64,000 nucleotides of DNA from Haliotis asinina (lineage: Eukaryota; Mollusca; Gastropoda; Lepetellida; Haliotidae): NCBI RefSeq assembly GCF_037392515.1, contig NC_090291.1:13076001-13140000 (forward strand), given 5' to 3'. The translations under genes were made by a program, and so were the position numbers. Within the stretch, counting starts at the first letter, position 1; each line of letters starts with the position of its first letter. Under the pieces are notes generated by a model that worked only from the letters and a program-made list of their open reading frames with translations, searched no databases and was not told the DNA's origin. Shown here piece after piece: positions 21,838 through 32,329 of this stretch.

Positions 21838-22104
21838 ATGTCCTTAGCAGAGAGGCTGACGGTAATGATGGCGGCGCCTTATGCTCTTAAATTATCACGT
21901 AATCAACTTCCGGTTCCGACCCAAGAGCGCCATATTGATCAGCAGCTGTGTATATGTCAGTTCACGGAGGAGTGTATGTCGTTATATATCCATTGTCTGT
22001 CAAAGGAAAATACCGCTGGTCTTATCAAACTGTTTTCTCAATATCTCCATGCTCTGTGTACGGTCCGAGAACTGAGGGAATTACAGGAAATGGCACCGTC
22101 ATGA
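21838..22104 (+). CDS. TMEM268: TMEM268-like gene, last exon (C-terminus)
   Basis: Acceptor TTGCTTCTCATTTACAG; the frame continues in phase 0 from exon f for 88 codons to TGA at 22102-22104. It begins MSLAERLTVMMAAPYALKLS, with RNQLPVPTQERH and then CICQFTEEC. This block matches the most conserved C-terminal part of TMEM268 (a helix with R/K-L-x(3)-QLP, then H, then a C-x-C-Q pattern), which is the best single reason for the assignment. An initiating Met at 21838 is possible in principle, but the consensus acceptor directly before it and the phase fit favour an internal junction. No polyadenylation signal was found close downstream; AATAAA at 24363 is 2.2 kb away. Confidence 0.78.
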   Translation: MSLAERLTVMMAAPYALKLSRNQLPVPTQERHIDQQLCICQFTEECMSLYIHCLSKENTAGLIKLFSQYLHALCTVRELRELQEMAPS

Positions 22105-23149
22105 CGAGCTGAGCAACTCAAGATCGCTGGATGTATAGCATCTCACCTTCATCAGTGTCGAAGACTGCCAAGTCCCGTTACTGCCATACTCATTAGTCGC
22201 CTTGTTATTTCATCTACAGACGCTTCGTCCTTACTGGTACCTAGTTAGCGTCAGCGAGATATATTGATATCCCCTCTGAAAGAGAAGGCACTGATAGCGG
22301 AGTCGTCTAAAGCGTTCAGAGTTGTCTCCCTTCATACTATGTTTAAGCAAAGTATTCCATTGCTCGTGGGCCTATAACAGCATAACCATCCCTCTCTCTC
22401 AGTGGATCAGTATAATCATCATTTTATGCCAACGACTGGGGATAAACGTGGATTGACCAGTAAGATTAGAAGCGATATACAAACACAGCTAGTGTTTTCG
22501 TGGCTCATGATGTGCCAACCGTCTGGTCTGAATTAAAAAGGCAAGGTCGCATTATGACGTTTCACATTATACCATATTTGGCATACGTATTTTATATTCA
22601 ATGGAATAGAGCGTATAAGTCTTGCGATGCGCTACTTCTGGTGTGAACTGGTCCATGGCTCCCACTGCGCCAATGTGTCATATGCGAGACGGGGTTCAGC
22701 TGCGGTATCTGTTTTCCAGTGAGACGCGTATATTCACGAACCAGTTCTGGCTCCAAATTGCGCGACCACAAAATACGACCATTCTTAATTGTCACATGTG
22801 TTGACAGCCTTAATAACTGACATTTATGTATTAAGGCCCAGCGTCTTTTTCTGGTAAGTCTGTAAATAGATACGTCACAGGTAATCAGCTTGATGATCTG
22901 AGGCACGGCTACGTAATCTATTGGTTACGTCACCGGGCTCAGCCTCAAACTTTGAGGCAAAAAGGACACGTCATATTTACGATACGTCACAGGGCGTCAG
23001 CTTCATACATTTACGGAACAGCCCCTTTATATATACAGTAGGTCTTCATGGCGTGTCAATACCATGCCAAGACGCATCAGGGTTATCTCGTATGTATGAT
23101 ACACCACGTAGCCTACGATGACGCAACACAGCTTGGCCGTATGCACTAG
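22105..23149. other. 3' flank of the TMEM268-like gene, no recognised feature
   Basis: Likely 3' UTR followed by intergenic DNA. Short reading frames near 22598-22906 lack support. Confidence 0.35.
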
Positions 23150-23310
23150 TGTGTGAGTGAGTTAAGTTTTACGCCGCTTTCAGCAATATTACAGCAATAT
23201 CACAGCGAGAGGCACCAGAAATTGGTTTCACGCATACTTTGTGTCCATGTGGGGAATCGAATCCACGACTTCGCGGATACGAGTAAATGCTATATCCACT
23301 ACTCACTACA
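23150..23310 (-). mobile_element. SINE family A copy
   Basis: Minus-strand order of head, B box (GGGGAATCGAATCCACG complement) and tail (GTTTTACGCCGCTTTCAGCA complement), with the reversed CACT tail GTGAGTGAGTTAAG at the left edge. Confidence 0.8.
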
Positions 23311-23349
23311 CAACAAAATATAACAAAACCTTTTATAGGCGACAAACGG

Positions 23350-23383
23350 AATTGGAGTGCGGCGTAAAACTAAACTCACTCTT
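23350..23383 (+). mobile_element. SINE tail fragment
   Basis: GGAGTGCGGCGTAAAACTAA followed by ACTCACTCT is the last 30 bp of family B. Confidence 0.6.
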
Positions 23384-23778
23384 TGGCACTGACGTATCCG
23401 GGCAACGTTGCATATTCCACGCACAGTTACATCAGCTTTCTTTACGTACAATAATTAGTCTGTATATAGAATACTTCATCGAGGTAGATGACTATTTTTA
23501 TTCTTAATGGACACTTAAACGTGGTACACTGATGAATATTCTCACATCTTCATGAGAAAAGATCTCACAAGCGGCAGCAAATCGATTTGTCCTCATCGAA
23601 CGAAACATTTATCCTCCTTTTGTCATATTATCATATAAACTGACGGACAAAAGAAAGGTCTCACATGTTTAACAAAAGCATTCCTGAATATTTTTATTGT
23701 GAGTCACAATCAAAGCACACTTTCAAAATATTTAAGTTTCTGTTGGGTCTTTTTATAATCCCAAATCGCCAGGTACTA
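23384..23778. other. No recognised feature
   Basis: Intergenic AT-rich DNA. Confidence 0.4.
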
Positions 23779-23957
23779 CACTTTCGATGCTCTCTTAAAT
23801 TACGACCATCTTCACGTTAATATAGCTTCGAAAATCTAAAACCAGGGCCTAGACTTTCGAAGCTGCCTTAGCGCTAAGATAGCCGTACATGCTGTACGTT
23901 AACACTAACTTACGACTATCTTAGCGCTAAGAGGACTTCGACAATCTAACATCCTGG
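23779..23957. repeat. Fold-back repeats, GGGCC..TTTCGAAGCT family
   Basis: At 23842-23957, GACTTTCGAAGCTGCCTTAG and GCGCTAAGATAGCCGTAC are mirrored by TACGACTATCTTAGCGCTAA and GGACTTCGACAATC. A more decayed inverted copy abuts it at 23779-23840 (AGCTTCGAAAATCT). Same family as 13833-13950. Confidence 0.65.
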
Positions 23958-25456
23958 AGTACATTTTCTTTTGAACGTCAGTTTATGTTGGTAAATAGGA
24001 AATAGCAGCTGCACAGAAACACATGAAGAAATAACCAAAGCATGAAACGTTTTAACCTTGTACCTTGTAACCTCATAGGTTGGGGAAGACTAGAATGAAA
24101 AAATGATTGAATTTGTGTGATTCTGTACAGCTGCGAATTCCAGTGGATCTTAGAGTACACCTAGATTGAGCGATAACCGTGTCTTTGGAATGGGCGTGGG
24201 TTTTGTTTAGCTGTGATATAACAACCTGTCTATATTTTCCTATACCAGTATGTTACCTATGAAAGGGCTTGTAGCAAACAGAAGGATGAACGATGTCCGA
24301 TTTTTACCTTGATATGTTGTAAAATTTTGTCGATCTTCAAGTTACCGTTTATACAGAAAACCAATAAAATGCTCATATTTACAAATAATTATTGTTCCTG
24401 TTTTCTGTTTTCCCCACAGCATGTGTGATTAAACCGACATCCAAAGACAAGTGCTTGTGCTACAGTTAAAAGCCTCGCGTTTACTTCAAAACATCAAGGG
24501 GAGGTAACTCTAGAGAACTACCTTAAAGGCCTGCCGATAAAATATTAATAGCACTGAACATGATACGAAATGTAACCCATAATAATTGTCACTCAAACAG
24601 TAAACGTTGTGACCCAATAATAATTATTACTTAATTAATAATATTTTTTACAGAAGATACACTCTGGCAACAACTGTCTATCAGTAACCGTTGTCCATCG
24701 TTCAATCACCGTTCGCCCTTACATCTCTGCCTGTAGTTAAGTAATTGTTCAATCCTGAAAGGAATTTCCCGATGTGGCATCTTTGCCAATAGTTAAATCC
24801 AGTATTTCTTTACACCTTTATCAGTGAATCTCGTTTAACCTTTTTACCAGGGTTAAATACGTCTGACAATCTGTTTCAAACCATAACCTTTAAACTCATA
24901 ATTCCTCCCCGAAATGACATCTTTAGATTTGTTAGATCCTTGTTCACACCCCGATACCTGCCAATTATTATATCTTCATCTCATCATTTGTTTAAGCCTT
25001 GACGAAAGTCACACTTCTATCCAACGTTACACCCATTAAAGTCGTGTCTGTTACACGTTCATCAGCCTTTACAGCCGTGTCCGTTACACTTTCTCCAGTC
25101 GTTAAACCCTTGCCCAGCGTTACTTTGATGTATTTCGATAAATCTTTTGGCAACACTAATGCCATGTTCATATCTAAATCTGCGTCATACTCCCTGCACA
25201 CAGCTGATTTCTTGCCAGAGATTTACGATGATTCGCCTGAAAACGGAACGCTTGCTTTCATGTCGCTTCTGTCCAAAACCACTATGGCGGCTGAGCCAAG
25301 TTTTGAATGCATGTGAAGTCAGTTTATTGCATAGATACAATTAACACTTCCGGCATGCATGGACATGCAATGTTTTAATGCTGAAACAATTCCCAAAACG
25401 TAGACCAAAAAAGGCGATCACTTGTATCGATTCCATCATTTCAGCCCACCGCCATG
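23958..25456. other. No recognised feature
   Basis: Intergenic. The 105-codon frame at 24999-25316 is rich in Ser, Thr and Val and sits in a stretch with irregular internal similarity; I could not recognise a family, splice sites or a promoter, so it is not called a gene. Confidence 0.35.
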
Positions 25457-25468
25457 TAGTTGGCAGGA

Positions 25469-25640
25469 GGGGGCGTTGGGGTAGCCTAGTGGTTAAAGCG
25501 TTCGCTCGTCACGCCGAAGACCCGGGTTCGATTCCCCACATGGGTACAATGTGTGAGGCCCATTTTCTGGTGTCCCCCGCCGTGATATCGCTGGAATATT
25601 GCTAAAAGCGGCGTAAAACCAAACTCACTCACTCACTCAC
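25469..25640 (+). mobile_element. SINE family A, young full-length copy with perfect TSD
   Basis: A 172-bp element flanked by identical 12-bp target-site duplications, TAGTTGGCAGGA at 25457-25468 and 25641-25652. Head: GGTAGCCTAGTGGTTAAAGC (A box) and GGGTTCGATTCCCC (B box), as in tRNA-derived SINEs. Body: CATTTTCTGGTGTCCCCCGC. Tail: GCTGGAATATTGCTAAAAGC, then GGCGTAAAACCAAACTCACT with CACT repeats. It is the reference copy for family A here. Confidence 0.95.
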
Positions 25641-25834
25641 TAGTTGGCAGGAACATTACTGAGCGGCGATATCAAACATCAAACACATATGTTCAACCCT
25701 AAGTCTGCCAGATATGAAGCACAAAATATTTTCCTATTCGCCTATTCTCAGTTTTCACTGAAATAAATGATACGCACCAAAACGCGATGCAAAAGCAATG
25801 AATACAGCAGATCTAGATTAATTTAAGTTTAGGA

Positions 25835-26000
25835 GTGAATGAGTGAGTCTAGTTTTACGCCGCTTTAGCAATATTCCAGCAATATCACGGCGGGGGACAC
25901 CTGAAAATGGGCTTCACACATTGTGCCCATGTGGGGAAACGAAACCGGGTCTTCGGGGTGACGAGCGAACGCTTTAACCAATAGGCTACCCCACCGCCCC
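25835..26000 (-). mobile_element. SINE family A, full-length copy with TSD
   Basis: Inverted relative to the 25469 copy and 195 bp from it. Flanks TTAAGTTTAGGA (25823-25834) and TTACGTTTAGGA (26001-26012) form a 12-bp duplication with one mismatch. All blocks from head to CACT tail are present on the minus strand. Confidence 0.92.
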
Positions 26001-26012
26001 TTACGTTTAGGA

Positions 26013-26699
26013 AGTTTGTCACACAGTATGATCATTCATTAGATATCCATTAGAGACGCATCATTAGAACGATCAATAGTTGTCTGTGGGAGACGCGATT
26101 CTTTAAGTCCCCTATTTTTCATCTTCTAAAAAAAGTCCTCTGACCTGTTTATTGGACCTCCTAAGTAGAGGCCGCTAACTCACCTGCTTTGCATGGATGA
26201 CCTTGAATTTCTAGACAATGGAGACTCTACATTGAAAACAAACAGTTTCTTCTTGTCGATAGTATTTTTCAATCACATTGGCATGTCCCTCGGGCTTGAG
26301 AAATTCGTCATTTGACTAGTAGCAAGATAAAACAAGAAGAAACAGTTGGTTTAAGTCCAAAATGTCCATAAAAAGGACTAAAGTAGGACAGAAAACAAAT
26401 CTACACTTCAAGAGTTAACGAAATAGATAATTAAAATGTACCCGTCCAATCCTACCACCTATAAGTCTCGCTAAATAGTCTTTATTTATCAATTTTAGAA
26501 TAGGGTAGAATAGAGTGCATGCTGGAAACGACATTTAAGGAGTACATAAACGCGACCCAATCAGTGAAACTAAATTGTTATTTAAAGTAACACAAACAAT
26601 ACTGAAAGGCAGCCCCGGAGGCGTTGAGATTCACAACATGAAGTTGTATTGGCTTCATTTATGGAATTTTGCCTTAAAGATAGAACTGAAAAAATGCGC
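26013..26699. other. Intergenic, candidate polyadenylation signal for the minus-strand gene
   Basis: No repeats recognised. AATAAA occurs on the minus strand at 26486-26481, about 520 bp past the stop codon of the glycosyltransferase-like gene; whether it is used is unknown. Confidence 0.3.
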
Positions 26700-26800
26700 T
26701 TCTTCGTCGGTGAGTGAACGAGCAGGTTCACTCAGCAATGTTACAACTATATGTCGGGGGTCTGTAAGCAATCGCGTTTGGACCAGGCGATACAAAACAC
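26700..26800 (-). mobile_element. SINE family B, diverged fragment
   Basis: GGTGAGTGAACGAGCAGGTT, CAGCAATGTTACAACTATAT and GGGTCTGTAAGCAATCGCGT resemble the reverse complement of the family B tail and middle. Confidence 0.45.
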
Positions 26801-26935
26801 CAGTCAATACTAAATCAAATTAATCGTATATCATATCAAGCAAAGCTGGCCATCAATGCACCGGTGATTCGCGACATTACTACTGGCAGTAATCAATTCC
26901 TATACGTGTTTGATTTTATGGACGCCTCTTTCTTG

Positions 26936-26988
26936 TAGTGAGTGAGTAAGTGAGCTTAGTTTTACACTGCAATATTCCAACTATGCAC
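26936..26988 (-). mobile_element. SINE tail fragment
   Basis: GAGTGAGTAAGTGAGCTTAG and TTTTACACTGCAATATTCCA are the complement of the common SINE tail. It ends 18 bp from the stop codon of the adjacent gene, so it probably lies in that gene's 3' UTR. Confidence 0.6.
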
Positions 26989-27006
26989 CACACCTGTCAG
27001 AGAATA

Positions 27007-28095
27007 TCACTTGTTCTTTGAGGCTGGAACACTATCCAGTTTTGTCCTATTACCAAATAATCTATAAAAATGGTAGCAAGATCTTGAAAATCTGGTTCTT
27101 CGACTGATATATATTCCAGTCTCATTGCGGTTTGAGACCAATGGAGCACACGATGTGGAACCAGCCGTATATTTGACAGTCCGGTACAGACCATAAAGCA
27201 GCCCGAAGTTGAAATTCGTACTTCTACGAGTCGTCCCTTCATAGTTACCAACCTTCGTTGTCTGATGAGCAGCCAGTATCGTGGCTGTTGCATCTATCAC
27301 GGTGTGGTCATGTTTGCAAGAGTTCAACACAAGCCAGTTATCATAAGCAGGACGTCCAATCACAATGCCAGGAATCTTACCCCATGGAAACGTCGAATCA
27401 GTAATAAAATAGTCCTCAGCAAGAGTTATGAAGAGTTTCCCCCTCTGTTTGGCAATTGTGGAGAGTCTTTCCATCTTTGTCGCTTCAGCAGCTGTCACAT
27501 TTTGAACATTAGTCCTCTGACCTGTAATCAGTATTGGATTCGTTGGCGGAAAGTAAGCGGACACAACGGTTCTCAGAGTATTGATCAAGCCTTCATCGAA
27601 TAATATATCTCCATTAGAGTACGCGTAGAAGTTGGACTTGAAACGACGGATGGCGTCTAAAAACATATATTTCAAAACAGGAACACCCAAAGCAGCTGTT
27701 TTGCTGACAGGAAGTACCTCCCATCCATGTTGGATGATGTCATTTGCTTCTTTCATATTGCAGCTGAAGAACACAGGTCTGACATGAGGTTTGAGCTTTG
27801 CCCAGTTTTTCAGAGTGTTATTCCTCACGGTATGTTCCCTGTCATTTGCAGGCCACGTTGTAAACATAGTCAAGAGAGGTCCGGCTGGAGGTGGAACGAT
27901 GATTTCTTTCGTGTCATTAGGTTTCGTAGAACTCGGACCTTGGTCACCAAAAGAGATGCCCCTGTGTTGTTCCTTATGGAATGATTTGTACAGATACAGG
28001 TAGACAAAAGGCAAGGCGCTTGTGAGGAGCAGAGCAAGCTTGATGCAATAACCTGCTCGCAGATGGAACAGCCCTCCAAACTGTATGGTCTGCAT
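27007..28095 (-). CDS. Type II membrane protein resembling a Golgi glycosyltransferase
   Basis: A single uninterrupted frame of 362 codons. Residues about 15-36 (GYCIKLALLLTSALPFVYLY) form one hydrophobic signal anchor after a short N-terminus, followed by a Ser/Pro-rich stem to about residue 70 and a globular luminal domain, the layout of Golgi glycosyltransferases. A DxD-like NGDILFDEG motif lies at 161-169, and conserved-looking blocks follow: LITGQRTNV (about 189), KQRGKLFITLAEDYF (about 217) and GRPAYDNWLVL (about 250). N-glycosylation sequons occur (NVT, NET, NRT). I recall similar intron-poor proteins in molluscs and amphioxus annotated only as uncharacterised; no substrate can be named. 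Length and lack of stops suggest an active gene. The start is the first Met of the frame; an upstream AG near 28114 could mark a 5' UTR intron. Confidence 0.75.
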   Translation of the reverse strand: MQTIQFGGLFHLRAGYCIKLALLLTSALPFVYLYLYKSFHKEQHRGISFGDQGPSSTKPNDTKEIIVPPPAGPLLTMFTTWPANDREHTVRNNTLKNWAKLKPHVRPVFFSCNMKEANDIIQHGWEVLPVSKTAALGVPVLKYMFLDAIRRFKSNFYAYSNGDILFDEGLINTLRTVVSAYFPPTNPILITGQRTNVQNVTAAEATKMERLSTIAKQRGKLFITLAEDYFITDSTFPWGKIPGIVIGRPAYDNWLVLNSCKHDHTVIDATATILAAHQTTKVGNYEGTTRRSTNFNFGLLYGLYRTVKYTAGSTSCAPLVSNRNETGIYISRRTRFSRSCYHFYRLFGNRTKLDSVPASKNK

Positions 28096-28240
28096 TGTGT
28101 TGCCATGCTCTGAAACAAGTCGAATTGTTGTGTAGACATGAGTTAGTGATGTTTAAGGAAGCACTATGAGACACATGACTTGAGATCGTAGCCTGTTCTA
28201 CTGCTGACACGTCGAACGAATCTTTGTCGACTCCTACCGC

Positions 28241-28246
28241 TTTATA
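28241..28246 (-). promoter_or_regulatory. Candidate TATA box for the glycosyltransferase-like gene
   Basis: On the minus strand TCCTTATAAAGC places TATAAA about 146 bp upstream of the start codon, leaving room for a transcript start near 28215 and a 5' UTR of about 120 bases. Motif and spacing only. Confidence 0.35.
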
Positions 28247-29074
28247 AGGAGTCTGGACAACACTCTTCCAAGCCAATCTGTCTATTCAAGCCAATTTGTC
28301 CAGTGCATCTGTACAGAGTTCAGTAAAGAACAAAATGTGCTTCCAAATAATTTGCTTTCTATTTTCATATATTTCATATTTTTCGTAAAATGTTAACCAT
28401 TTTTAACGGTTTCATATTTTTCTTATAAACACTTTCTTTCTGTGTGATTATAATATGTGCCATAGGTATACTCCCGAGAAGACCGTATTCGTGGTGACAG
28501 GATCACCTCACTGTGCAGAAAATTTGTAAAAGAAAACAAACGAAGTGAAACACTCTTTAAAAAAATTAACTACAAGTAAAGAATGGAGAGCGACTTTGTT
28601 GCGAATATGATTTTTGTTGAATACACGGTCTCATACCAAAGAAGTTACCAGTTTGAATGAACTTCTTCCTCATTATAATTCATACACGCATGCTAGTACT
28701 CTAAACACATTTGCACCTACACCCATCTCCCTTCTCTCACTCATTCTCTCTCTCAAATTTCAACCGATGCCGTACCTCAATTACCGTATGCTCTCAAACA
28801 AATACCCTAAACATACTAACTTTAAATAATTTCCTTTTAATAATTAAAAATATTCATAAAATTATACTGAGTCAAAAACATAAACTTCACATTCTTTCTT
28901 CAGGGCACGAGAAGAACAAGAACAAGAGATGGTAAGATGGTTAAATTATTATCTCATTGCTGAGATCTGTGCCATACACTGACAGTGCCACAAACAGTTC
29001 CATTGGGCTACACCATCGTTTCAAAACATGGGTATACAGAATGTCAAGTCACAAGAATACAAATTCGAAATTTC
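28247..29074. other. No recognised gene; AT-rich upstream DNA
   Basis: Low-complexity, A/T-rich. Its right edge grades into the 3' end of the Tc1-like element on the minus strand; the exact terminus was not found. Confidence 0.35.
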
Positions 29075-30058
29075 TCAGTTCAATATTGTGTATGGCCGCC
29101 CCGCGCATTCACCATTGCCAAACGTCTCCTCATCGACTGCCTGATGCTTGTGAACACGTGGTTGGGGATTCTGCGCCATTGCTCTTGCAAGGCAGCACCA
29201 AGCTGCAAATGTTTTCAAATTTTGAGATTGGTTCGTACGACCACGAAGCCTTCTCCCAAGTGCACCCCAAACGTGCTCTATTGGATTAAGGTCAGGAGAC
29301 CTCGATGGCCAGTCTATGACGTTGATTCCAGCGTTTTCAAGGAAATTTCGTGTCAACATCGCGGTATGCGGCCTAGCATTATCATGAACTGTAGCCGCCA
29401 TGAAAGGAACGAGTTAGGGTGAGCACCTGGTCGCGGTAAGCAGCAGCTGTGAGGTTTCCACGGATGACCAGAAGTCGGGAACGGTTGTTCCCACAGAAAA
29501 CACCCCACACCATGCAACTTCCGAACCCGATTCTGTCGACTTCCTGTACACAACATTGAGCATACCGTTCACGACGTCGTTTCCAGACTCTATGCCTGCT
29601 TTCCGCGAATCTGAGGGTAAACCTGGATTCATCGTTAAAGACGACTCGATTCCAGTCTCTCTGGGTCCATCGGAGGTGACACTGGGCCCACAGCAGACGT
29701 TGAGTTCATGTAACGGCGTCAATATTGGCCCACGGTATGGACGTCGAGAATGGAGATTGGCAGCCCGAAACCGATTTCGAATGGTCTGTGAGGACAGTCG
29801 ACGTCCAAATATCTCTGCCCTGGTTCGTGTAGCCGGCATAAAAAACTTGACGTTGGACAATTTGACTGTTTTTAGCTCGTGACATCAAATGTGGGCGACC
29901 CGACCTTGGGCGATCAGAAGTGGTGCCAGTTTGTTGTAGACGATCTCGCACGTCATACACAGTACGACGGCTGCATCCATCCCACAGTCAATAACTGATG
30001 TTCCCGTTTGCAACATGCCAACGGCACGGTCACGTTGCACATTTGACAATCGTGGCAT
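29075..30058 (-). pseudogene. Tc1-like transposase, frameshifted
   Basis: Reads on the minus strand from MPRLSNVQRDRAVGMLQTG at 30058 (helix-turn-helix start) through a broken middle to the catalytic end: VHDNARPHTA near 29395, with the second Asp, and PSRSPDLNPIEHVWG near 29290, with the third acidic position. The span of 984 bp is close to the 340 or so codons usual for Tc1. At least two frame changes occur (near 29890 and 29410), so no full protein is made. It differs clearly in sequence from the Tc1 element at 34433-35728. Terminal inverted repeats were not located. Confidence 0.85.
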
Positions 30059-31021
30059 TTGAAGTACCGTTAGAACGAACACGAACCATATAATCTTGAC
30101 ATATTATGTGGATAACAACTTTGCGCGTGCAACACTTCGATCTGTTTGTCAGAATGAATATCAAGAATACAAACAGGAAACTCTTCCTTTCTCCAATGTG
30201 CTGGACCATCATTTTCTCAAAGGGATGGTTTTTATGCTGATAAAATCATCTAAATCTCCCTGCGTGTCTACACTGCACTCTATAAGCCTTTGAGCGGGAG
30301 TTCTCAGTACCATGTGATGGAGGCTGCTGACTTCTGGTCTAGCGGAACGTCTCCGATCAGACGCCCCTTCCTCACAGAAAGTCACACTTAGAAACGCCTG
30401 GTTTACTGCAAACTTCAAGAAAACTGCAACTTTAGGTGGTGTTCAAAGCACATGAAATCGCTGTTTGCCCTTATCCATGAAAGGCTGCTGAATTAGAAAA
30501 AGTCGTGGGTCCTGATGAGAATGTGTAGGTTCTATAATTTAGCTACAATATAAGTAATTCCAAGCAAACGAAAAAGGTGACGACTAACAAACTGAGTTAG
30601 AGTTTAATTCAACTCTAATGTCTGACTAGTCTCCATTGACAACAACATCATCAACAGAAGATCCTATTTGAGTAATCTAAATTGCTCCCTAGAAAAGGAT
30701 AATCGTTTCACTTACATTTAAGACTAGAAATTACTGAAATGATATTTTCTGAAAAATAACGCTCTCTGTTATTGGGGATGAAAATGTTCGGTCGGTCATA
30801 TACACCAGAAGTATGCTTCTCATTCCATATTTGGTCATCTCCATATTTGTTTTCCCAGAATAACCGCATTAGAAGGGTTTTTTTGCAGGGAGAGGTTTTA
30901 CATTTTGTATGACCTCTTCCCAGGTTTTACTTCTGCAATCATCTTTTCCTAACTCTGTATGAACATCAATATTCAAATGATATGTGAGTGTTTGAAGTCA
31001 ACTGAAAGATGTCTTTCAAGA
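30059..31021. other. No recognised feature
   Basis: Intergenic DNA between the Tc1-like remnant and the TTAA-flanked element. The 5' terminal repeat of the Tc1-like element probably lies in the first 150 bp but could not be paired. Confidence 0.35.
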
Positions 31022-31025
31022 TTAA

Positions 31026-31773
31026 ACGTCACATGCAACTAAAACATGCAACGCTCTTATCCTTTGTTGATCATAAATAACTGTGAAAAAACAAAAAAAA
31101 CAAAATAATAAGCCTATAATCGCTAATATGGTGTGCAATATTTTGTACTCAGGTTTACCTCCCTCGAAAGGAAGCAGCCGCGATACCGCACCCAGTCAGA
31201 GCCGATGGGTGTGCACTCTCAACGACGCCCTGTCTTTGGCCAGTGGTTCATAGACGCATAGCCGGCTTTTTGTTTATGGCTTATAAGCCCTATAGGTGTT
31301 AATTTCAAATTGGATGTGGTCAATGATTGAAGTTGTGCTTGCATACTGTCATGAGCAGACAGGCAGCCAGACATATAGGTGTGAGGCTGCTTATCACAAT
31401 CAACATGTGTTTTGTTTGTTTTTCATGTAACGAGTAGATTATTTACTTGATTGTGTATCCAGCCAAGATTAGACTACTGCACACGACCTCATACGTCAGG
31501 CAGTCATACTGTTTCAGGCTTCGCGAACCTATTCTATTCACTGCGCATGCGTTATGAGCGTAGAGCCGCATAACAGCTGTTGAAACCGCTGCTTCCCCCA
31601 GCGCTGGGGGAAAATTGGTGAATCGTTTGACCTCCGAAATTGTGGGCTTATTTATCGCGGGTTTTTTTTAACTTGATTCTATTGGTATTGGCATTTTTTA
31701 TGATTTGTTTCGGTAAGTGCATAACGAAAGGTATCAGAATCTCCAAAGTTGTGTATTACGTTGTATGTGACTT
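31026..31773. mobile_element. Non-autonomous Kolobok-type element, TTAA target duplication
   Basis: A 748-bp element bounded by TTAA at 31022-31025 and 31774-31777. The ends ACGTCACATGCAAC and (complement) AAGTCACATACAAC are 14-bp terminal inverted repeats. It has no coding capacity. Internally it shares long stretches with 57925-58960 (left part) and with the reverse complement of 59455-60795 (right part), including the 16-bp palindrome CCCCCAGCGCTGGGGG at 31595-31610. TTAA duplication plus a THAP fragment in the longer copy points to the Kolobok superfamily; piggyBac also uses TTAA but lacks THAP domains. Confidence 0.75.
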
Positions 31774-32329
31774 TTAAGTTCAAAGTGAAAATGTTTTCCC
31801 TAGTAGTAAGACTGGAACTGCAACTCTCAGATATGAAGGCAGACGCTTTACCACACAGCCACTGGTGCGACGAAGGACGTGAGGTTGAATAATCTGTTTA
31901 TAGCGCAGGCAAACTGTAGCTCAAATGTGGTTGCGCAGCGCAGAGAAAATGACCAGTCTTCATATATGCGAGCGAAGCGAGCAAAGGCTGGCAACGCACT
32001 TCCCTCGCTTCGGTTCAAAAAGCATTTTTCGTTCGTATCGCTTTGAAAACAAATTGACGGAACCATTCGTGACGGATACGATCGCGACGAAGACATCTGT
32101 ATGTCTTGTGGTTTTACACACAAAATATTCACCTATACATATGTTACACTAGCTTTGAGACGAAAGCCTGTTATTGTATGCCATGTGGGCACCTGTGTTA
32201 ACAGTAAATGAGTAAGTGGGCATGTTCTCGGAACAAATGAATGAACGATTAAGCGATAATTAACAGTGTAAAAAGACCCTTATTTGTTTTGACAGTGAAA
32301 TATTAATCCCTTATGTTGGAAAAATCTAC
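31774..32329. repeat. Unclassified interspersed repeat (part)
   Basis: Positions 31930-32060 (GAAAATGACCAGTCTTCATA, GCGAGCGAAGCGAGCAAAGG, CTGGCAACGCACTTCC) match 56290-56400 and 62805-62910 at moderate identity, so this is a dispersed repeat. No ends or coding motifs were identified. Confidence 0.5.

Noticed and set aside
24999..25316. Candidate protein-coding gene of 105 codons
   Set aside because: No recognisable domain, promoter, splice sites or codon pattern; both strands are open over the same stretch.
28957..29882. Plus-strand frames of 108-145 codons
   Set aside because: They are antisense to the minus-strand Tc1-like transposase remnant, which carries the recognisable DDE motifs.
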